A DNA stretch of 57,147 bases from Candidatus Poribacteria bacterium (lineage in GTDB: Bacteria > Poribacteria > WGA-4E > WGA-3G), in the NCBI GenBank assembly GCA_003635255.1, contig PYJC01000178.1, forward strand, positions 2,194 through 59,340. The letters are read 5' to 3'. Positions within the stretch are counted from its first letter, which is position 1. Every line of letters begins with the position of its first letter. The notes below the pieces were generated by a model that was given only the letters and a program-made list of their open reading frames with translations, was not told the DNA's origin and searched no databases. Positions 50,410-57,147 of the stretch are shown piece by piece. The position numbers were made by a program, and so were the translations under genes.

Positions 50410-51606
50410 CTAACCATCCTCATCCAATTGAAGGAGCAGCTGATTGAGTTCGTCTCTCACCATATCATTAGTTTCCGTGCCCTCGTAGAAATCATAAAGT
50501 TTATGAGGCAGGTTGTCGTATTCGTCCGCGTCCCGAATCTGCTTAATCAGGGCAGACTTCTTAAGAAGCTGCACAATTCGGAGCCTATCTTCGTGGTTGA
50601 TGACTTTAGGATCTGTTAACAATTCGATTAAACGCGCAGCTAATCCATCCGCAAGTCCATTCTCGGCGTAATGGTTCAAAGTATCCATAGAAGCTTGTTT
50701 AGTGTTGAGACTCGAACCGTTCGTTAGAATTGCGACGAGATTGTCAACAGCACCGGCATCAGGATATTTCCGCAGTGCTATAGCAATGTCCCTACGTACG
50801 GTATCATCAGAATCTTCCAGTGCCTCAATCATCTTAGTCGTGGGGTGCTCTTTGAGGAATATCATAGATTTTGCGGCAGCGCGTCGGACAACCACGTTAC
50901 TATTAGTCAAACCCTCAATGATTTTTTCTTCGGAGCCTTCGTCACCAAGTAGATAGAGTGCGGTGTTAATTTCCATCTTCAACCCTTCATCAGCGGTTGC
51001 ATTTTGGAGCGTTCCTAACCCCGCGCTGGCGGATGTGTCACCTATCTCTCCGATGATACGGACCAACTGAATCTTCATCGCAGATGGTGTCTTGCTACCG
51101 CCAGCTGCCTCTAATATGTCTTGAATAGCTGGGCTGCCGATTTCCTGTAAGATATGAATGAAGTCACCGTGGACATGGCGATACCGGTTTTTAACAAGAT
51201 CCTCCAAAACGAAAGGCACGGCTGGTGCGCCTTTATCAATAAGGATTTGCATGGCATCCTTCTGTATCCTGTGGCGTTCATCGAGGATTTGCAGGATTTT
51301 TTTCATCTCAAATTCACCCAATTCGCCAATACGTCGGTCCCGTTCACTTTTATATCTGGCATCCACTTTGTGGACCCTCGCAGCACCGGATGAAAGGGCG
51401 TTACTGTATGCAATAACCAAGAGGGCACGAGGTTCAACCTTATTTTGCTCCTCCTGTTCTGCACGTTCAAGGTGCTCAACGGCTTCGAGTGTGAGCCCTG
51501 CGTCTAATAACTTACTTCTGCCGACTTCAAGTTGGGTGATGACCTGCTCCTGACAACCGAAGCTCACAACCCCTATAAGCAGTAATATCGTCAAAATTTT
51601 TTTCAT
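50410..51606 (-). CDS. HEAT-repeat lipoprotein (paralogue 1)
   Basis: Lipoprotein of 398 residues. The signal peptide MKKILTILLLIGVVSFGC ends in a lipobox with Cys18. A TPR-like segment follows (LLDAGLTLEAVEHLERAEQEE), then an array of HEAT/PBS-lyase-type repeats (for example GLTNSNVVVRRAAAKSMIFL and ALEDSDDTVRRDIAIALRKYPD) filling about residues 105-340. It probably serves as a protein-binding scaffold at the outer face of a membrane. The frame opens further upstream at 51681; the ATG at 51606 begins the lipoprotein signal. It is a paralogue of the next gene upstream. Confidence 0.8.
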   Translation of the reverse strand: MKKILTILLLIGVVSFGCQEQVITQLEVGRSKLLDAGLTLEAVEHLERAEQEEQNKVEPRALLVIAYSNALSSGAARVHKVDARYKSERDRRIGELGEFEMKKILQILDERHRIQKDAMQILIDKGAPAVPFVLEDLVKNRYRHVHGDFIHILQEIGSPAIQDILEAAGGSKTPSAMKIQLVRIIGEIGDTSASAGLGTLQNATADEGLKMEINTALYLLGDEGSEEKIIEGLTNSNVVVRRAAAKSMIFLKEHPTTKMIEALEDSDDTVRRDIAIALRKYPDAGAVDNLVAILTNGSSLNTKQASMDTLNHYAENGLADGLAARLIELLTDPKVINHEDRLRIVQLLKKSALIKQIRDADEYDNLPHKLYDFYEGTETNDMVRDELNQLLLQLDEDG

Positions 51607-52060
51607 GTTCCGTTTATCTTTTCCTCCTGAAAACTCAATTAGACTCACCCGTTCGTGATGCCTGTCGCGTTCATGCGTCATGAAGATAATGCAGGGCGCG
51701 CATCATTTAACAGCACAACCTGTAAGCACATAAAAAAGAGCCAACCTAATACCGTTTCGCCGGGCTTGTGGCATCAAATTTAGGATGAAGCTTGCAAGTT
51801 CTCCATATAGCGTCTATTTTTGCCCTTCTATCGAATAGTCGTTACAGATTCGGGTAAGTACTGATGTAAAAAATATTCTAAAATAAATACACTTTTATGT
51901 CAACAATTTAAGGCACAACTCGCAAAGTGGTTCAATTTTCCTATCGGAGCACTGTTAATCCTGTAGTGGAAGCCAACCTCTCAATAGTGATGCACAGAAA
52001 TCGGAAACTGAAAACCTTTCTGCGGAAAAATGCCATAATACACATACAACGAACTTTGTA
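51607..52060. other. Intergenic region between HEAT paralogues
   Basis: About 450 bases. The part next to 51606 contains AGGAGG, 15 bases before the start codon. No second gene, hairpin or RNA is recognisable. Confidence 0.4.
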
Positions 52061-53266
52061 TTACTGAAGTTCATCAAGGAGTCTCGCAAGTGTGCCTTTG
52101 ACAAGGTCCGTCTGCTCCTTTTTGTCGTGATATTCATGCAGCTTGGACGCAAGGTCATCAATCGTCTTTAGTGCTTTAATCTGTTTCTTAAACGGTTCTC
52201 TCCTCAGCAGCTGCACAAGGTAATAACGGTTGTCCGGGTCGCTAACTGTCCCACCAGTGAGTAGCATAGTGATACGTTTTGCTAAGCCTCTGGCAAGTTT
52301 ATTCTGTCCATAAATGTCAAGCGTTTCAATCGCGGCTTGCTTTGGATCTTTGTTTAATTCACCGGTGAGGATGTTCACGAGTCCATCAACAGCCGCGGCA
52401 TCCTTATGAACTGCAAGTGCCTCCACAAGTGCTGCGACGACTTCGGAATCCTCATCTTTGAGTCCTGCAATGAGTATTTCAGGTGACACATTTTTGATAT
52501 CCACCATCGCTTTCGCAGCAGCGCGTCGGACTTTAACATCACTATGATTTATGCCAGCGATAATGTCTTTTTTATACGATTCCTCTCCGAGCTGATAGAG
52601 TGTCGTGTTAATCTCCATGATCAGACCCGGTTCCGTGATGTCGGTTTGAAGGGTTTTTAATGCCTCTATCGCTTTTGCGTCGCCGATTTCAGAGATCACT
52701 TGCACAAGTTTACTTTTGATAGCCGATGGCGTAGCCGCATCGGTTAGCCTCGCTAAAATAAGGTCGAGACCCTCAGATCCCATATCGACTAACATCCATT
52801 TTGTAAAATCGGCGTGAAGCGAAGGATATCTCCCCTTTGTGAGGCTGTCAAGAATTAAGACCGTAACTTCAGGTCCCTTATCTACGAGTGCTTGTAAACC
52901 TGCTTTTCGTACTTGTCCTGCTGAAGGTTGACTGAGTACTTGCAAGATATGCTTCATCTCAGTCTCTGTAAGTGCTTCAATTCGCTGATCCCGCTGATTT
53001 CTGAATTTGGCTTCATTCCCCCCTCTATTGGCATCTCCGGTGGAAAGTCCATAAGAATAAGCGATAACGAGTAGGGCGCGAGGTTCGAGTTTATTGACTT
53101 CTTCTTGTTCCGCTTTTTCAAGATGTTCAACGGCTTCTAAGGCATTCCCGCTGTCAATCAATTTACTCCTACCTACGGTTAGGTTGCTCGGCCCCTTCTG
53201 CTTCGTTTCACAACCAAGGCTCGCGAGCAACAGAACAACGAGCGGAATAATTAAAACCCTTTTCAT
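52061..53266 (-). CDS. HEAT-repeat lipoprotein (paralogue 2)
   Basis: Lipoprotein of 401 residues and a clear paralogue of the gene at 50410-51606: same lipobox type (LLLASLGC, Cys19), same SKLIDSGNALEAVEHLEKAEQEE..LEPRALLVIAYS segment, and the same repeat array (INHSDVKVRRAAAKAMVDI, GLKDEDSEVVAALVEALAVHKDAAAVDGLVNILTGE). It was made by tandem duplication and has diverged by more than half. GGAGGG lies about 11 bases before the ATG. A scaffold role at the membrane surface is inferred; no enzymatic motif is seen. Confidence 0.8.
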   Translation of the reverse strand: MKRVLIIPLVVLLLASLGCETKQKGPSNLTVGRSKLIDSGNALEAVEHLEKAEQEEVNKLEPRALLVIAYSYGLSTGDANRGGNEAKFRNQRDQRIEALTETEMKHILQVLSQPSAGQVRKAGLQALVDKGPEVTVLILDSLTKGRYPSLHADFTKWMLVDMGSEGLDLILARLTDAATPSAIKSKLVQVISEIGDAKAIEALKTLQTDITEPGLIMEINTTLYQLGEESYKKDIIAGINHSDVKVRRAAAKAMVDIKNVSPEILIAGLKDEDSEVVAALVEALAVHKDAAAVDGLVNILTGELNKDPKQAAIETLDIYGQNKLARGLAKRITMLLTGGTVSDPDNRYYLVQLLRREPFKKQIKALKTIDDLASKLHEYHDKKEQTDLVKGTLARLLDELQ

Positions 53267-53648
53267 TGTGATCTGTTCCCTCCTGATTTTTGTAGTACGG
53301 ATACTCTGAATATGAGTTGCGCCTTGTAATACACATTTTTAATTGCGCACCACATTATATTGTGGCTTTGAAAATATTCCACTATAACAATACCACAAAA
53401 TTCTAAAAAAGTCAAGTGTAGATTCCGCTTTCTCCAGAGGCAGTCAGTTCTTCTGTAGGAGGGATCTCCGAATCACGATTTTCTGATAGAAGCAGCAAAA
53501 AATCAAAAACTGAATGAATCAGCAGAGATAGAAACACAGCGGAAACCGGTGAGATCTATCGGATAGAGTTGACAGCTGCGCTAATTTAGGTTATACTGAA
53601 AAGCAATAAAGACTCAGGAACTCGCGCCTATAGGAAGGGATATCTTAC
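53267..53648. other. Divergent intergenic region
   Basis: About 380 bases separating the leftward HEAT gene from the rightward carboxypeptidase gene. A segment around 53455-53485 (TAGGAGGGATCTCCGAATC) might be part of a dispersed repeat, and AGGAAGGG precedes the carboxypeptidase start. No gene is seen. Confidence 0.4.
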
Positions 53649-56360
53649 ATGAAATTTTTTGGCTTTCTCTACCGCAATTGCTTATCTGGACTTCAGCAAC
53701 AAAAATCAGGTTTTCATGGGATTAAAATGGCAAAGTTGTGTGGCACACTCGGCGTGTTGGTCATGTCCGCGGTTTTACTACAGCTCCCGACATACGCGCA
53801 GTTGATGCCACCAGAAGAGGTCCTCGGATTTCAGGTCGGTTCGGATTACCAAGTGGCGGGTTGGAAAACTGTTTCCGATTACATGCACCACGTAGGAGAA
53901 AACTCGGATCGGGTGCTGGTGGAAACACTTGGAAAAACGACAGAGGGTAACGATCTTTTAATGTTGCTGATTTCCGCGCCGGAAAACTTGGAGAATCTGG
54001 CACGCTATCAGCAGATCCAAAGAGAGATCGCCCTACCTACAAAACCTGGTGCTGAATTGGATGCACTTGCCCAAGAAGGTAAAGCAGTCGTCCTGATTAA
54101 TTGCAATCTCCATTCCACAGAGATCGCCGCCTCACAGATGTCAATGGAATTGGCGCATCAATTCGCAACAGCCGAGACCCCGCAAATCAAAAAGATTCTT
54201 GAGAATGTGATCGTTCTGCTCATCCCCTCCGCGAACCCAGACGGCTTGAATATCGTAGTGGATTGGTACAATCGCACCGTTGGCACACCTCACGAAGGGT
54301 CGGAAATCCCGTGGTTGTATCATAAATATACTGGACACGATAACAATCGCGACTGGTTTATGTTGACCCAGATAGAGACACAACTGTTAACGCGAGTGCT
54401 TTATGAGGAGTGGTTTCCAGAAGTTGTCTACGATGTGCATGAGATGAGCTATCGCGGTCCTCGGTTTGTAATCCCTCCGTATTTTGAGCCGGTCAATCCG
54501 AATATCCCACCGCTTTTACAGCGAACGCTTTCACTAATCGGCGCACAACTTGCCTTCGATCTGACGAGCGATGGGTTCACCGGTGTGCTTTCAAGTGCTG
54601 TCTATGATACATGGTGGCATGGCGGATTTCGGACAGTACCGTACCGGCACAACATGGTAGGCATCTTGACGGAAGCGGCGCGTGTAGAAATCGCAACGCC
54701 GATTTTTCAACCCCATCACACTTTAAAGGGATACCGGCGCGGGCTTGATCAATATGCCCTCCGCACCAATTTCCCAGAACCGTGGCCTGGTGGCTGGTGG
54801 CGATTGCGCAATATTGTAGAGTATGAGAAGGCGGCGGCATTCTCAATTCTCAATTTCGTCGTGGAACATCGGGTAACGCTAAAAACAAACTTTTACAAGA
54901 TGGGGCTTAATGCGATAGCAAAAGGAAAAAACGAACCGCCTCGCGCGTTTCTTATACCGACTGAACAACGCGATATCCACACAACGCTTAAGATGCTGGA
55001 CATTTTGAAACGCGGCGGCGTACAGGTTCATCAGGCGAACGCGCCGTTTACTGCTGATGGTGTCGAATATCCGGCGGATACATACGTTGTTTTAATGTCC
55101 CAACCGTTTCGGGCACATGCGAAGGATCTGCTTGAAGTGCAGCACTATCCAGAACGCCGCCCATCCCCGGAATCACCACCTGAACGTCCCTACGACATCG
55201 CAGGTTGGACCTTGCCGTTACAGATGGGGGTGCGAACAATCGCGGTTGTGCATCCGTTCGAGGCGGATTTAAGGCAGCTACCGATGCTTCCAGCAGTGCA
55301 AGGTACGCTGGATGGTACCCCTGAACCGACGAGTTACCTGTTCGAGAATCGAACGAACACTGAAGCACTTTTTCTCAACCATCTGTTCAACGCGAGATTC
55401 GGTGATAACAGTCCTAAATATAAACTTCACTGGGCAGAACGGAACGTAGAACTTGCGGGCGAAACGTTGCCTCCGGGGACTATTCTGATCAGGACAGTGG
55501 AACCGCCACTCCAGCAAATTGCGGAGTTGAACGCCCTTGCATCGGAATACGGCATCCACATCCACGCTGATGCCTCTATCAATGAAGAAGAACTCAATCG
55601 TAGATTCTCAAGAGTAGACGCGCCGCGCCTTGGTCTTTACAAACCGTGGACGGCGAATATGGATGAAGGGTGGACGCGCTGGGTTTTGGACACACATGGA
55701 TTCAATTATAACAGCCTCACGAATGCAGAAATTCGCGCGGGGGATTTGGCAGGACGTTACGACGCAATAATTCTACCAGATTTCGGGGCTTCCGGTATCC
55801 TCAATGGACATGCAGCAGGAAAATTACCGCTGGAATATGTCGGTGGGATCAGCACTGAGGGATTAGCGAATCTGCGGGCGTTTGTGGAGGATGGCGGCAC
55901 GCTTATTTGCCTAAATCGTGCGACAGAACTGCCCTTGAAGTACTTTGGACTTAAGGAAAAGGGTATCTTCAATGTCGTAGAGAAAAATAACCAACCGAAC
56001 GAAGACGTGTTTTTCTGTCCCGGCTCATTACTCCGCGTTCGGATAGACACGAAACATCCGATCGGACATGGGTTAGATAACGAGATGGCAATCTTTTTTA
56101 AATCGGGACCTGTATTTTCTGCTGAACGCGGTGGCACGAAAGTTATAGCGACGTATCCCGAATTTAATCCGCTAATGAGCGGTTGGCTTGAGGGTGAAAA
56201 ACGGATACGCCAGAAAGCTGCACTATTGGAAGTCCAGTTAGGCAATGGGCGCGTTATCCTTTTCGGGTTCAAACCACAGCACCGCGGTCAATCCTACGGG
56301 ACCTTTAAGTTGCTCTTCAATGCGATTTTTTATAGTGCGATATCAGAAGATCGGTTTTAG
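53649..56360 (+). CDS. Secreted M14-family zinc carboxypeptidase with C-terminal GATase-like domain
   Basis: Exported metallopeptidase of 903 residues. A hydrophobic signal segment lies at about 30-50 (TLGVLVMSAVLLQLPTYA). The M14 domain (about 60-400) has zinc ligands His155 and Glu158 (NLHSTE) and His264 (DVHEMS), substrate-binding Arg234 (HDNNRDW) and the catalytic Glu342 (LTEAA). The last 250 residues resemble a glutamine-amidotransferase-like/ThuA-type fold (YDAIILPDF, LRAFVEDGGTLICLN, GRVILFGFKPQHRGQ). It cleaves C-terminal residues from peptides outside the cytoplasm. The ATG at 53649 is favoured by AGGAAGGG; a second ATG at residue 27 would give a tighter signal peptide. Confidence 0.87.
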   Translation: MKFFGFLYRNCLSGLQQQKSGFHGIKMAKLCGTLGVLVMSAVLLQLPTYAQLMPPEEVLGFQVGSDYQVAGWKTVSDYMHHVGENSDRVLVETLGKTTEGNDLLMLLISAPENLENLARYQQIQREIALPTKPGAELDALAQEGKAVVLINCNLHSTEIAASQMSMELAHQFATAETPQIKKILENVIVLLIPSANPDGLNIVVDWYNRTVGTPHEGSEIPWLYHKYTGHDNNRDWFMLTQIETQLLTRVLYEEWFPEVVYDVHEMSYRGPRFVIPPYFEPVNPNIPPLLQRTLSLIGAQLAFDLTSDGFTGVLSSAVYDTWWHGGFRTVPYRHNMVGILTEAARVEIATPIFQPHHTLKGYRRGLDQYALRTNFPEPWPGGWWRLRNIVEYEKAAAFSILNFVVEHRVTLKTNFYKMGLNAIAKGKNEPPRAFLIPTEQRDIHTTLKMLDILKRGGVQVHQANAPFTADGVEYPADTYVVLMSQPFRAHAKDLLEVQHYPERRPSPESPPERPYDIAGWTLPLQMGVRTIAVVHPFEADLRQLPMLPAVQGTLDGTPEPTSYLFENRTNTEALFLNHLFNARFGDNSPKYKLHWAERNVELAGETLPPGTILIRTVEPPLQQIAELNALASEYGIHIHADASINEEELNRRFSRVDAPRLGLYKPWTANMDEGWTRWVLDTHGFNYNSLTNAEIRAGDLAGRYDAIILPDFGASGILNGHAAGKLPLEYVGGISTEGLANLRAFVEDGGTLICLNRATELPLKYFGLKEKGIFNVVEKNNQPNEDVFFCPGSLLRVRIDTKHPIGHGLDNEMAIFFKSGPVFSAERGGTKVIATYPEFNPLMSGWLEGEKRIRQKAALLEVQLGNGRVILFGFKPQHRGQSYGTFKLLFNAIFYSAISEDRF

Positions 56361-56469
56361 TGAATTTTCCGCTTGCCAAAACAATATCAAATGGACTAAA
56401 ATTGTTTGGTACAGAAACCGAGGAATACCAACACTGTTGACTTTAGAATAAGAAAATAAGGAAGACAAA

Positions 56470-57060
56470 ATGGCAGAAACACAACAGAATCAACCAAGAT
56501 CCAAATTGCCATCATCTCAACACACACTCTTAACAGCTGAGGATCTGTGGAAACAACCTGATGATGGGTATCGGTATGAATTGGTGAAAGGGGTCATACG
56601 CAGAATGCCACCTGCTGGATTTGAACACGGGATCCGAGCGGCTAAAATTGGAGGCCGTCTTAACGAACATGTTGAAAGACATAAATTAGGCTATGTCTGT
56701 GGTGCCGAAACCGGATTTAAGATTGCCCAAAATCCAGATACTGTGCGTGCACCAGATGCTGCGTTTGTTCGCCAAGCCACAATTGATGAACGGGGTATTT
56801 CAAAGGGTTATTGGGAAGGCGCCCCCGATCTCGCGGTTGAAGTCATCTCTCCAGGCGATACCTACACTGAAGTCGCAGAAAAGGTGGATGAATGGTTAAA
56901 TGCGGGGGGTGCGATGGTGTGGGTTGTGAATCCGCGTCGAGAAACCGTAGAAGTGTACCGGGCCCCTGAAGACATCACCGTTCTGCATGGAGACGACATC
57001 CTTGATGGTGGCGACGTTATTGAAGGGTTTCAGTGCAGGATTAGTGACCTATTTACTTGA
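56470..57060 (+). CDS. Uma2 family endonuclease (distant copy)
   Basis: Fourth Uma2 protein of the window, 196 residues, clearly less related to the tandem trio. It has LTAEDLWKQPDDGYRYELVKG, RAPDAAF, PDLAVEVISPGD (active-site Glu) and KVDEWLNAGGAMVWVV. AAGGAAG lies a few bases before the ATG. The last residues DLFT parallel QLFE in the trio, so the C-terminus is natural. The TGA stop is embedded in the TTGAC that starts mobile element copy C. Confidence 0.9.
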   Translation: MAETQQNQPRSKLPSSQHTLLTAEDLWKQPDDGYRYELVKGVIRRMPPAGFEHGIRAAKIGGRLNEHVERHKLGYVCGAETGFKIAQNPDTVRAPDAAFVRQATIDERGISKGYWEGAPDLAVEVISPGDTYTEVAEKVDEWLNAGGAMVWVVNPRRETVEVYRAPEDITVLHGDDILDGGDVIEGFQCRISDLFT

Positions 57061-57147
57061 CATACTCTCCAGACTAAAGTCTGGAGATTCTGGTATCATC
57101 AAGAACAGCCTGCTATAGCAAGTCTAACGTTCTCTACTCCAAAGGTT
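57057..57147 (+). mobile_element. IS200/IS605-like element end (copy C), running off the window
   Basis: TTGACATACTC at 57057 onward is followed by a perfect 9-bp hairpin CTCCAGACT-AA-AGTCTGGAG (57067-57086) and GATTCT, the same layout as copy B at 20052. Only the left end is inside the window, so it may be another short derivative or a full element with tnpA/tnpB. Confidence 0.6.

Noticed and set aside
1..57147. CRISPR arrays, tRNA or rRNA genes
   Set aside because: No regularly spaced repeats of CRISPR type, no cloverleaf-like sequence with a T-loop, and no rRNA-like stretch were recognised by eye.

Overview
The window (about 57 kb, moderate GC, gene-dense, no rRNA, tRNA or CRISPR seen) looks like a chromosomal contig from an uncultivated bacterium. 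The mix of families (phytanoyl-CoA dioxygenases, several Uma2 nucleases, UPF0261/Tm-1-like, mandelate racemase-like enzymes, CotH kinase with DUF4956, Reg_prop, LamG and PD40 propeller proteins, HEAT lipoproteins, multiple sigma factors) is what I associate with Candidatus Poribacteria or a related sponge/marine lineage. That assignment is inference; no marker gene proves it.

Layout. 1-5 kb: minus-strand propeller proteins (Ycf48-like lipoprotein, Reg_prop), a 154-bp hairpin element, an SDR, an orphan HigA-like HTH protein and a secreted dienelactone hydrolase. 4.3-7.1 kb: an envelope-stress-type set of RseB-like protein, anti-sigma factor with two zinc-binding domains, and ECF sigma factor, with a small IS200/IS605-like element between sigma and anti-sigma. 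7.1-10.3 kb: CotH and DUF4956. 10.6-14.5 kb: a ferric-iron ABC permease, a ferric-binding protein and a ceruloplasmin-like multicopper oxidase behind a full-consensus sigma-70 promoter. 14.6-16.5 kb: Dpp/Opp-type permease pair. 16.6-20.1 kb: an HTH-metallo-beta-lactamase fusion, three tandem Uma2 genes and a TIM-barrel isomerase. 20.1-21.1 kb: a second IS200/IS605-like element joined to an N-terminally truncated YWTD propeller. 21-28 kb: DUF423, an EF-G paralogue, aldehyde dehydrogenase, LamG protein, an enolase-superfamily protein and an orphan GspG pseudopilin.

28.4-40.3 kb: B12-type radical SAM, PlsC, a UPF0261 plus PhyH pair, a Cys-rich sigma factor, a TolB-like propeller, a secreted hypothetical protein, a PhyH with a Nudix-like tail, a 7TM-SpoIIE phosphatase and a GNAT. 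40.4-46.4 kb is the most distinctive locus: two DUF488 genes and a GTGA-coupled 1075-aa RecQ helicase (N-terminal possible dual-OB domain, three C-terminal HRDC repeats), facing convergently an AAA ATPase with a PD-(D/E)XK nuclease domain. I propose this as a candidate undescribed DNA repair or defence module. 46.5-57.1 kb: MiaA, a membrane decapeptide-repeat protein, MnmA, an enolase-superfamily enzyme, two paralogous HEAT-repeat lipoproteins, a large secreted M14 carboxypeptidase, a fourth Uma2, and a third IS200/IS605-like terminus running off the end.

Three IS200/IS605-like copies share paired terminal hairpins and lack transposase genes. Two begin exactly at the TGA stop codon of the preceding gene, inside a TTGAC motif. 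Several gene starts were moved from the longest open frame to an internal ATG or GTG with a better Shine-Dalgarno sequence; each case is stated in its entry.
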